Shown here: in pieces, positions 1 through 5,200 of the stretch
Layout of the letters: each line of letters opens with the position of its first letter
How positions within the stretch are numbered: the stretch's first letter is position 1
DNA from: Spirochaetaceae bacterium
GTDB taxonomy: Bacteria; Spirochaetota; Spirochaetia; Treponematales; Breznakiellaceae
Assembly: GCA_031258625.1 (NCBI GenBank)
Contig: JAIRMO010000168.1
Coordinates: forward strand, 1-8,889
DNA: 8,889 nucleotides
Reading direction: 5' to 3'
Made by a program: the position numbers and the translations under genes
The notes under the pieces: model-generated
Database searches by the model: none
What the model saw: only the letters and a program-made list of their open reading frames with translations
What the model was told of the DNA's origin: nothing

Positions 1-111
1 GAAATACATAAAGTTGTGAGTAGAATCAATTCAACGCCGATGAAGTGTTTAGGATACAGGACTCCTGCTGAGGTTTTTGCCAAATGCGGGGGTGTTGCAC
101 TTGCCGCTTGA
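1..111 (+). CDS. IS30-family transposase, C-terminal 36 residues (left part outside window)
   Basis: Frame 1 is open from the window edge to a TGA at 109-111. It carries the phrase NSTPMKCLGYRTPAEVF (residues 10-26 of the visible part), which matches the signature found near the C-terminus of IS30-type DDE transposases, where N.RPRKCLGYRTP.EVF is usual. Only this tail is visible, so whether the gene is intact cannot be judged. The DNA around the stop (about 90-121) resembles the terminal inverted repeat that in IS30 elements lies at or just past the transposase stop, so the element probably ends within a few tens of bases of 111. The other element end is outside the window. The family call is fairly firm. 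The element boundary is inference. Confidence 0.72.
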   Translation, partial: EIHKVVSRINSTPMKCLGYRTPAEVFAKCGGVALAA

Positions 112-518
112 ATCCGGCATTTATATCACAAAGATTTAGAGATTTCAATCCTCATCGCTGAATTAAATTTAATAGTTCGTAATGATCTCATAGAAAGTAT
201 ATGGGGTTGACCAGCCGTTTTGCTTTACTGGGTTGATCAAAAACTTCAGTTTTCAACTAAATTCCGCTGAAAACACCGCAATTCGAAGCGGCGGAGCAGC
301 GGAGGGGGCAAGAATTTGTGGGTCAAGTTTAGCTCCGGCAGGGGGCATATCCCAAAAACCAAAAAAGAGCCGCCGCCGAAAGGAGGAAAACGGCGGCGGC
401 AAAAGTAAATCTTGGAGGAGGTCTTACATAAAATATAACAAAATACCTCCCCGGGGGTTACAAATAAAACAACCCCGCGTTTGTTTTCCCCTTAATCCGG
501 CAATGAGCCTAATTGGAC
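112..518. other. Intergenic stretch without a supported gene
   Basis: About 400 bases between the transposase tail and the hydrolase stop. The first part (112-290) is AT-richer than the rest of the window and shows no coding signal. The rest contains the GC-rich terminator hairpin at 369-400 and a weaker hairpin (GGGGTT 454-459 with AACCCC 471-476). An open frame at 233-535 runs through the terminator and has no credible ribosome site or recognisable product, so I do not call it a gene. Confidence 0.6.
354..400 (-). terminator. Rho-independent terminator downstream of the hydrolase gene
   Basis: A perfect 10-bp stem, GCCGCCGCCG (369-378) with CGGCGGCGGC (391-400), encloses a 12-base loop. 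Read on the minus strand the stem is followed directly by TCTTTTTTGGTTTTT (368-354), the expected U-rich tail. It lies about 120 bases beyond the hydrolase stop codon, with no other minus-strand gene in between. Confidence 0.75.
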
Positions 519-1454
519 CTAAAGAATATCGTTGATGAAGGCGACAATCCCATCCTCCACCGCTTCCCGGATATCCCGGTCATTATGAATTTCGTGACGG
601 TGCCCGGGGTATAGTTTTGTTTTTACCCGCCGGTGCCCCGTTTCGGCCAGCCAGTTGGACACCGCATAAACCCCCTCTCCGTAGTCCCCCACCGGGTCCT
701 GATCCCCGGCGATGTTGTAGATGGGAAGCTCCCGGGGCAGCCGTTCCGCCCACCGGGGGCCGATGATGGACTCCCCCAGATCCGCCAGGGCGTACAGGGA
801 CGCCAGGGTGGGGGCCCGGTGGGAATTATTGAAAGGGTCCGCCCCGTGATCCCGCACCACGTCGGGGTCCCCGGAAATCCAGTCGCTGGGGGTTTGGGGA
901 TTTTCGTAGCGGTCGGTCATGCCGGCAAAGATCTTCCCCACATACTGGGGATCCGATTCATCCCCCCGGCCTGAGTCTATCAGGGCTTCGACTTCTTTTT
1001 TTACCGGCCCCAGGGCTTTCATAAGCCCCTGTCCCGAGGTACCGCATATAATCAACCCCGCAAGGTGGGAACCGTAATGGGCGGCATAATCCCGGACGAT
1101 CATCGAACCCCAGCTATGCCCAAAAAGGATAAAGGGCAGGCCGGGATAACCGCGGGTCACCAGGTCGTGCAGGGTTTTTTCGTCCTCCCGGGTGGTCCGG
1201 ATGCCCTGAGCGCCGAAATCCCCCCAGGTATCGGAATCCGCGGCGGTTTTCCCGTGCCCCACATGATCATCGGCGCTTACCACAAACCCTTCTTCGGTCA
1301 GCCGGAGGATCAAATGCAGGTAACGCCGGGAGTGTTCCCCCAGTCCGTGGACCACCTGCACGATGGCCCGGGGTTTTCTGATGGGGCTGTATATCCAGGC
1401 TTTGATACTAACTTTTTCGTTAAAGGATCGAAAATCCACCTCTTGTAAGGCCAT
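519..1454 (-). CDS. Alpha/beta hydrolase, monoacylglycerol lipase / serine aminopeptidase S33-like (Hydrolase_4)
   Basis: A 311-residue cytoplasmic hydrolase; no signal peptide or membrane segment is seen. The fold's landmarks appear in order: the oxyanion VHGLGEHSRRY (35-45), DDHVGHGKT (62-70), the nucleophile elbow GHSWGS with Ser114, the acid loop GDQDPVG with Asp253, and GHRHEIHND near the end with His287 as the likely catalytic base. This is the lysophospholipase / monoglyceride lipase branch, which cleaves ester bonds of acylglycerols or related lipids; the actual substrate cannot be read from the sequence. I place the start at the ATG at 1454, because AGGGGAG lies six bases upstream and the protein begins MALQEVDF as family members do. 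A TTG start at 1487 would add 11 residues but sits almost on the predicted transcription start. The gene has its own promoter and terminator, so it is probably monocistronic. Confidence 0.88.
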   Translation of the reverse strand: MALQEVDFRSFNEKVSIKAWIYSPIRKPRAIVQVVHGLGEHSRRYLHLILRLTEEGFVVSADDHVGHGKTAADSDTWGDFGAQGIRTTREDEKTLHDLVTRGYPGLPFILFGHSWGSMIVRDYAAHYGSHLAGLIICGTSGQGLMKALGPVKKEVEALIDSGRGDESDPQYVGKIFAGMTDRYENPQTPSDWISGDPDVVRDHGADPFNNSHRAPTLASLYALADLGESIIGPRWAERLPRELPIYNIAGDQDPVGDYGEGVYAVSNWLAETGHRRVKTKLYPGHRHEIHNDRDIREAVEDGIVAFINDIL

Positions 1455-1500
1455 ATTCAGCTCCCCTGGGGAAAGGATCTTTCCCAATCAGTATTACCCT

Positions 1501-1529
1501 ATTATTGTTTCAAATAACCGGAATGTCAA
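1501..1529 (-). promoter_or_regulatory. Sigma-70-type promoter of the hydrolase gene
   Basis: On the minus strand TTGACA (1529-1524, perfect -35) is followed by a 17-base spacer and AATAAT (1506-1501, five of six -10 bases). Transcription would start near 1494, giving a leader of about 40 bases to the ATG at 1454. This fits the ATG start rather than the TTG at 1487. Confidence 0.72.
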
Positions 1530-1590
1530 GAAAAATAGTGAGGATCCGGCAATTCAAAGGTAAAAAGGCTCCTTCACTATCTTCAAGATT

Positions 1591-1635
1591 TTTGTTTGAA
1601 AGCCCCGGTTTAACGGCATCTTTACGCCGGGGTTT
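1591..1635 (-). terminator. Hairpin after the symporter gene, weak terminator
   Basis: CCCCGG (1603-1608) pairs with CCGGGG (1627-1632), extended by three A-T pairs after a one-base bulge. The loop is 18 bases and can hold a small inner hairpin. On the minus strand the stem begins inside the symporter's stop codon and is followed by CTTTCAAACAAAAATC, which is only moderately U-rich. It may reduce rather than fully stop read-through into the hydrolase gene 150 bases further on. Confidence 0.42.
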
Positions 1636-2968
1636 ACCTTTTCTCTTTTTCCAGCAGCTTCTTGTAGGTCTCCTCGTCCAGGGGATAGCCGTTGATAAGG
1701 ACCATGGCCCCCAGGAGGATCAGGGCCGGGATAGGCCCTATGATGAGCTTGATGGCCTTGACCGCGCTCTCGCTCTGGACCTGGTTGGCTATGTAGCCCC
1801 CGGCGGAAAGTATCAGGCCCGAGACAAACACCGAAAGGCTGGTCCCCAGCTTGGAGATAAAGGTCCACATCCCGTAGTAGGCCCCCTCCTTCCGCTCCCC
1901 GGAAGTAACCGCGTCGTATTCGATGGTGTCGGGCACCATGGCAAAGGGCGCCACATAGCCGAAACCCACGCCTATGCCGGCGTAAATCATAAAGACAAGG
2001 AAGAAGGTTGGTCCCAGGGCCTGGCCCAAAAAGAAGATGATCATGCAGGCGCTGGAGAGGATCAAAAAGCATATCTGGTAGGTCCGCTTTTTCCCTATCT
2101 TTTTGGATACCAGTACGGAAACGGGAATAAAAACCATGGCGGTTACCAGGAGTATCATCATTACCAGGGGGGTGATGTCCGGCCGTCCGTATATATATTC
2201 GGTGTAATAGGCCAGGATGCTCTGGAGGAAAGTCAGCCCCGTTATGTTCAGGGCGTAGGTAAAGATAAGCCGCACATAGGGCCGGTTGAGAAACACGTCT
2301 TTATAGGTCGAAAAGAACCCCTGGGTAGGCAGATCCGCCCTGGTATGGGGTTTTTCCTTCGTACCCAGGAAGGTAAGGAGGGTAACCAGGGTCATCACCG
2401 CCCCCAGGATAAGGCCCATCATGGACCAGCCCAGGCGTTCGGTGGCAAAAAGTTCCGTCAGGGGCAGCACCGCCGCGGCCCCGGCAATCGTACCGAACAC
2501 CGCGCAGCCGAAACGGTAGCCGTTCAGGATACTCCGCTCGTGGTAATCGTCGGTAAGTTCCGGCGTCAGGGACGAGTAGGGAATGTTGATCACCGTGGAC
2601 GCCGTATTGAGAAACATCAAGGTTACCCCCGCCCAGACGATGAGGATTACCGGGTCTGCGATTCCGGGGGCGGTAAAAAAGAGCCACATGGCAATCATCA
2701 TGGGGACAGCCCCAAAGAGGAGGTATGGCCGCCTTCTGCCCCAGCGCGACAGGGTCCGGTCGGAGATATAGCCCATGGCGGGGTCGGTTACCGCATCCCA
2801 GACCTTCCCTACCATAACCGCGATACCCGCCCAGGCCGCCGCGATACCCACAACATCGGTCAGGTATTTCAGGCCCCAGAACCCCATAAGGGTAAAAAGC
2901 ATATTACCCCCAAGGTCAAAGATTCCGAACCCCAGTTTCTGTTTTACCGTCAACTTTGCGCTTGCCAT
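1634..2968 (-). CDS. MFS transporter, glycoside-pentoside-hexuronide (GPH):cation symporter family, MelB-like
   Basis: A 444-residue polytopic inner-membrane protein with about 12 hydrophobic segments, the normal length for MelB-type symporters. It takes up a sugar or glycoside together with Na+ or H+. Family marks: FGIFDLGGN (Asp18) in helix I; WDAVTDP (Asp58, Asp62), aligning with the cation-binding aspartates Asp55 and Asp59 of MelB; the loop SDRTLSRWGRRRPYLL (69-84); IPYSSLTPELTDDYHER (129-145); and PDTIEYDAVTSGERKEGAYY (346-365) followed by Lys373, matching the conserved MelB lysine 377 region. The substrate cannot be assigned from sequence, and no glycosidase gene sits beside it. The ATG at 2968 has AAGGGG six bases upstream. 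The gene has its own promoter. The only minus-strand neighbour downstream is the hydrolase, behind a weak hairpin, so partial co-transcription is possible. Confidence 0.9.
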   Translation of the reverse strand: MASAKLTVKQKLGFGIFDLGGNMLFTLMGFWGLKYLTDVVGIAAAWAGIAVMVGKVWDAVTDPAMGYISDRTLSRWGRRRPYLLFGAVPMMIAMWLFFTAPGIADPVILIVWAGVTLMFLNTASTVINIPYSSLTPELTDDYHERSILNGYRFGCAVFGTIAGAAAVLPLTELFATERLGWSMMGLILGAVMTLVTLLTFLGTKEKPHTRADLPTQGFFSTYKDVFLNRPYVRLIFTYALNITGLTFLQSILAYYTEYIYGRPDITPLVMMILLVTAMVFIPVSVLVSKKIGKKRTYQICFLILSSACMIIFFLGQALGPTFFLVFMIYAGIGVGFGYVAPFAMVPDTIEYDAVTSGERKEGAYYGMWTFISKLGTSLSVFVSGLILSAGGYIANQVQSESAVKAIKLIIGPIPALILLGAMVLINGYPLDEETYKKLLEKEKR

Positions 2969-3012
2969 AGGACACCCCTTAAGAACCGGTTTACCTAATC
3001 GAAAGGCGAAAT

Positions 3013-3042
3013 ATACTAAACGGGAAAGCCTCCCACTGTCAA
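3013..3042 (-). promoter_or_regulatory. Promoter of the GPH symporter gene
   Basis: On the minus strand TTGACA (3042-3037) is a perfect -35. After 18 bases TAGTAT (3018-3013) matches four of six -10 bases and runs into an AT-rich stretch. The leader would be about 40 bases to the ATG at 2968. The spacer contains an imperfect GGGA...TCCC dyad that could be a regulator site, but this is too short to claim. Confidence 0.6.
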
Positions 3043-3072
3043 CAAGTTAAGAAGGGGGAGCGCCGCTGCGCC

Positions 3073-3094
3073 AAAAAAACAGGGGTCAGACCCC
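3073..3094 (-). terminator. Possible terminator made from a repeat core
   Basis: GGGGT-CAG-ACCCC (3082-3094 with the inner bases as loop) is followed on the minus strand by TG and then seven T (3079-3073), the layout of an intrinsic terminator. It lies 30 bases upstream of the symporter promoter and would insulate it from minus-strand transcripts arising further right. The same bases match the core of the repeat at 3486-3500, so the terminator shape may be incidental. Confidence 0.38.
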
Positions 3095-3097
3095 ATG
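3082..3097 (-). repeat. Inverted copy of the GGGTC-GACCC repeat core
   Basis: GGGGTC-A-GACCCC (3082-3094) is a perfect dyad. Bases 3083-3097 are the exact reverse complement of 3486-3500, a 15-bp match, placing the two copies in opposite orientation about 400 bases apart. The flanking TTGCATAAATA arm of the right-hand copy is not present here. Confidence 0.7.
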
Positions 3098-3427
3098 AAA
3101 AGCCTTTTTCGATGCCGCTCCCCCTCGCTCCAGCCTCCTCGGGCTTCGCCCTGCGGTGGCTTCCGCTACCCCCACTCCTTTCCCGCGGGATATATGGTCC
3201 GGCAATTCTCAGTTTAAAAAAGGTTAGTGCAATCTAAAAACGACCAAATAGTTTTAACCGCCCCTATGATATTATCGTAATAAAATAGAATTGTAAATGT
3301 GCAGTTACATAACGCTCAAGCGCCCTCACCGCGTTTGCCCAGGTCAGTCGTTACGCTCCTTAAAGGAGGCGGCGGATGTCCGCGGATACTCGGCGGAGGG
3401 TGAAAGAGGGAGCGGTTCTCCCTACTG

Positions 3428-3467
3428 CCCGCCCCATAGGCCCCCATATGGGGGCCTATGGGGCGGG
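3428..3467. repeat. Perfect 40-bp palindrome
   Basis: Every base from 3428 to 3447 pairs with 3467 down to 3448, giving two 20-bp arms with no spacer around the centre ATAT. The arms are rich in C/G runs (CCCGCCCCATAGG near the outer end). As RNA it would fold into a very stable hairpin; as DNA it could extrude a cruciform. It has no U-rich tail on either side, so it is not a typical terminator. It starts 3 bases before the next palindrome, suggesting one composite element. Confidence 0.9.
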
Positions 3468-3470
3468 GGA

Positions 3471-3519
3471 TTGCATAAATATACGCATGGGGTCTGACCC
3501 TTTGCGTTTATTTATGCAA
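3471..3519. repeat. 49-bp imperfect palindrome with GGGTC-T-GACCC core and TTGCATAAATA arms
   Basis: The segment is symmetric about 3495: 21 of 24 arm positions pair. The outer arms are TTGCATAAATA (3471-3481) and TATTTATGCAA (3509-3519), and the core is GGGTCTGACCC (3490-3500). The arm plus core arrangement recurs as a half copy at 3534-3560, and the core alone recurs at 3083-3097. The arrangement fits a REP/BIME-like or MITE-like repeat. Confidence 0.85.
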
Positions 3520-3533
3520 GAATGTGTCCGAAA

Positions 3534-3560
3534 CCTGACCATTTACGTATATTTATGCAA
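3534..3560 (-). repeat. Half copy of the TTGCATAAATA repeat unit
   Basis: Read on the minus strand, 3560-3534 matches 3519-3493 at 23 of 27 positions, offset by exactly 41 bases: a TTGCATAAATA arm, then ACG, AAA and GGTCAG. Bases 3546-3561 are also the exact reverse complement of 3470-3485 (16 bp). It lacks the second half of the core, so it cannot form the full palindrome by itself. Confidence 0.8.
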
Positions 3561-3711
3561 TAAGTGGGGGCCCGCCGGCAGGCGAAGGCGGCCTCTAGCC
3601 TTTTCCGTTACCGTGGCCTTTCCTGGGCCTACGCCGTGCCGCTTCTTTTGGCTTGCCCCGCTCAATGTTTCGTGTGCTTTTGCCGGGCGGGGCGCTGCCC
3701 TCCCTTCCCTT

Positions 3712-3741
3712 GCCCCAGGGGCATAAAACCCCCTATGGGGG
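3712..3741 (+). promoter_or_regulatory. Mutually exclusive hairpins in the pyrC leader
   Basis: GCCCC-A-GGGGC (3712-3722) and CCCCC-TAT-GGGGG (3729-3741) can each fold. GGGG (3718-3721) can instead pair with CCCC (3729-3732) across CATAAAA. The 1:2, 2:3, 3:4 arrangement resembles an attenuator or translational switch 40 bases before pyrC, but no U-tract follows and no clear promoter is visible upstream. Weak evidence. Confidence 0.25.
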
Positions 3742-3781
3742 CCTTGCCAGGGTTATCACGATTGAGTAGGCTGAAGAAGTT

Positions 3782-5179
3782 ATGGCGCGCCGGCTTGTAT
3801 TAAAAAATTTCCGTCTGGTGGATGAAACCATGGACCTGATCGGTTCGGTGGTGGTGGAGGACGGCCTTATCCGGGACCTGATCCCCGGCCCGGCCCCGGC
3901 CTTATCCGGCGGCCGGATCATCGACGGCGGCTGTTTAGGTATTGCCGGGGAGCCGCCGGCGCTTTTGCCCGCCCTGGTGGACCTCCACGCCCATTTCCGG
4001 GACCCGGGTTTGGCGGAAAACGAAACCAGGTTTCTTGCCGAAACCTGGTTTCTTGGGGAAACCTTGGAGTCCGCGAGCCTGGCCGCCGCGGCCGGGGGGT
4101 ACGGGACCGTGGTGTGTATGGCCAATACCAAACCGGTGATCGACACCCCCGAAAAGGCGGGGTTCCTCAAAGCCCGCTCCGATGCCTTGGGCCTCATCGA
4201 CCTCTATCCGGCCTTGTCCCTTACCCGGGCAATGGAGGGCCGGGAACTTTCCGGCATTACGGACCTCCCCCTGCCGGAGTTTCCCCGGGGCGGCCCGGGG
4301 GCCTATGTTCCCCGGCTCCTCTCCGAGGACGGCCGGGACGTGGCCGGGGACGGCGTTTTTCTCGCGGCCCTCGCCGAGGCCCGCCGCGTGGGCATCCCCG
4401 TTTCCTGCCACTGCGATGCCGGGGGCGCCGAGGCAAAGGCCGCCAGGGAGGCCGGTCAGCCCCGGGAGGTGTGGAGCCGCATCGAGGAGAACCACGGGAC
4501 CCGCCGGGCCATAGCCCTGGGTCGGCAGGCGGGCTGCCATATCCACATCGCCCATGTGTCCACCGGGGAAGCGGCGGATCTTGTCCGGGGGGCCAAAAAG
4601 GCCGTGGGCCCCGGAGACGGGGGGGGGAAGGCGGCCTTTTCCCTTACCTGCGAGGCCACTCCCCACCACATCGCCCTCACCGGGGAGGACGCCCGCCGCC
4701 TGGGGCCCGAATCCCACGGCCGGGTGAACCCGCCCCTGCGGACCGAGGCGGACCGGGGGGCCCTGATCGCCGGGATCCTGGACGGAACCATCGACGCCAT
4801 TGCCACGGACCACGCCCCCCATACCCAGGCCGGAAAAGCCGGGGGCGCGCCGGGTTTTATCGGCCTGGAAACGGCCTTTGGGGTATGTTTTACCGAACTG
4901 GTCCGGGAAGACAGGATAAGCCTCTCCCGGCTTTCCGCCCTGATGAGCGCCGCCCCCGCCCGGATCCTGGGCCTGGGGGGGGACCGGGGCCGGATCGCCC
5001 CGGGGTTTCGGGGGGACCTTTTTATCGCCGATATTACCGCGGCCCGGACAGTGGGGGCCGAACCTTTTAAGTCCCGGAGCCGCAATTCCCCCTTTTTAGG
5101 CCGGGAGCTTCGGGGAATTGTTCTCATGACAATTCACGGGGGACGGCTTGTTTTTGACGCCCCCTTGGGTTATACTTAA
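3782..5179 (+). CDS. pyrC: Dihydroorotase, class I (third step of de novo UMP synthesis)
   Basis: A 465-residue cytoplasmic zinc amidohydrolase that reversibly cyclises N-carbamoyl-aspartate to dihydroorotate. Family marks in order: DLHAHFRDPG with metal ligands His69 and His71; SEDG with Asp183, the bridging carboxylate position of class I enzymes; VSCHCD with His210; IAHVST with His258; CEATPHH (290-296); RVNPPLR (314-320); and IATDHAPH with Asp343. It is about 40 residues longer than the usual 425 or so. Twelve of the extra residues are two copies of a six-residue unit (ETRFLA, ETWFLG, residues 81-92) just after the HxH motif, and others are a glycine-rich loop near 276-283. The ATG at 3782 fits the family's N-terminus, but its ribosome site is poor (GAAGAAG). 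First gene of an operon with the VWA gene 21 bases on and pyrF. A run of nine G (4619-4627) lies within it. Confidence 0.93.
   Translation: MARRLVLKNFRLVDETMDLIGSVVVEDGLIRDLIPGPAPALSGGRIIDGGCLGIAGEPPALLPALVDLHAHFRDPGLAENETRFLAETWFLGETLESASLAAAAGGYGTVVCMANTKPVIDTPEKAGFLKARSDALGLIDLYPALSLTRAMEGRELSGITDLPLPEFPRGGPGAYVPRLLSEDGRDVAGDGVFLAALAEARRVGIPVSCHCDAGGAEAKAAREAGQPREVWSRIEENHGTRRAIALGRQAGCHIHIAHVSTGEAADLVRGAKKAVGPGDGGGKAAFSLTCEATPHHIALTGEDARRLGPESHGRVNPPLRTEADRGALIAGILDGTIDAIATDHAPHTQAGKAGGAPGFIGLETAFGVCFTELVREDRISLSRLSALMSAAPARILGLGGDRGRIAPGFRGDLFIADITAARTVGAEPFKSRSRNSPFLGRELRGIVLMTIHGGRLVFDAPLGYT
4022..4057 (+). repeat. In-frame tandem and inverted 18-bp duplication inside pyrC
   Basis: Two 18-bp units lie head to tail: GAAACCAGGTTTCTTGCC (4022-4039) and GAAACCTGGTTTCTTGGG (4040-4057), followed by a partial third start GAAACCTTGG. 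The first 13 bases of each unit are exact reverse complements of each other (4022-4034 with 4040-4052, five-base loop), and each is itself nearly palindromic. Removing the 36 bases leaves an in-frame protein whose HxH-to-AAAAGG spacing equals that usual in class I dihydroorotases. Confidence 0.85.
5148..5176 (+). promoter_or_regulatory. Possible internal promoter ahead of the VWA gene
   Basis: TTGTTT (5148-5153, three of six -35 bases), a 17-base spacer, and TATACT (5171-5176, five of six -10 bases) lie over the 3' end of pyrC. Transcription would start near 5183, just before the AAGGAGG ribosome site at 5189-5196. This could let the VWA gene and pyrF be expressed apart from pyrC. The match is modest. 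Confidence 0.33.
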
Positions 5180-5200
5180 AAAGTTCCGTAAGGAGGGGAT

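Larger units (their letters stand above)
2969..3781. other. Long intergenic region loaded with inverted repeats, no supported gene
   Basis: This is 813 bases between the divergent symporter and pyrC genes. From left to right it holds the symporter leader and promoter; an inverted core copy at 3082-3097; a GC-rich part (3100-3190); an AT-rich part (3200-3300); small hairpins such as GCGGA-TG-TCCGC (3372-3383); the large palindromes at 3428-3519; a half copy at 3534-3560; a GC-rich segment (3565-3710); and the pyrC leader hairpins. Open frames crossing it (plus strand 3297-3497, 3376-3726, 3564-3803) read straight through the palindromes and have low-complexity, proline- and arginine-rich products. 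I see no tRNA or other recognisable RNA gene. Confidence 0.65.

Noticed and set aside
233..535. Plus-strand open frame of 100 codons
   Set aside because: It passes through the strong minus-strand terminator and overlaps the end of the hydrolase gene; no ribosome site and no familiar sequence.
1452..1487. TTG start at 1487 for the hydrolase
   Set aside because: The ATG at 1454 has AGGGGAG at good spacing, and the predicted transcription start near 1494 leaves almost no leader for the TTG.
1505..2998. Long plus-strand open frame of 497 codons
   Set aside because: It lies antisense across the whole symporter gene, its product is rich in Gly, His, Arg and Pro with no recognisable domain, and the symporter on the other strand has clear motifs, a ribosome site and a promoter.
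3428..3560. CRISPR-like array
   Set aside because: The repeats are palindromic, in mixed orientation, only two to three copies, and lack regular spacers; no cas gene is present.
3546..3760. Minus-strand open frame of about 65-70 codons without ATG across the GC-rich segment
   Set aside because: It has no start with a ribosome site and ends inside the TTGCATAAATA repeat, so it is more likely repeat DNA than a gene.
3297..3803. Overlapping plus-strand open frames in the intergenic region
   Set aside because: They read through the two large palindromes and a GC-rich stretch; the products are low-complexity and lack ribosome sites.
3935..5127. Several long open frames on both strands overlapping pyrC
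   Set aside because: GC-rich codon bias leaves open frames opposite and beside the true gene; none has a recognisable domain, while pyrC has every dihydroorotase motif.
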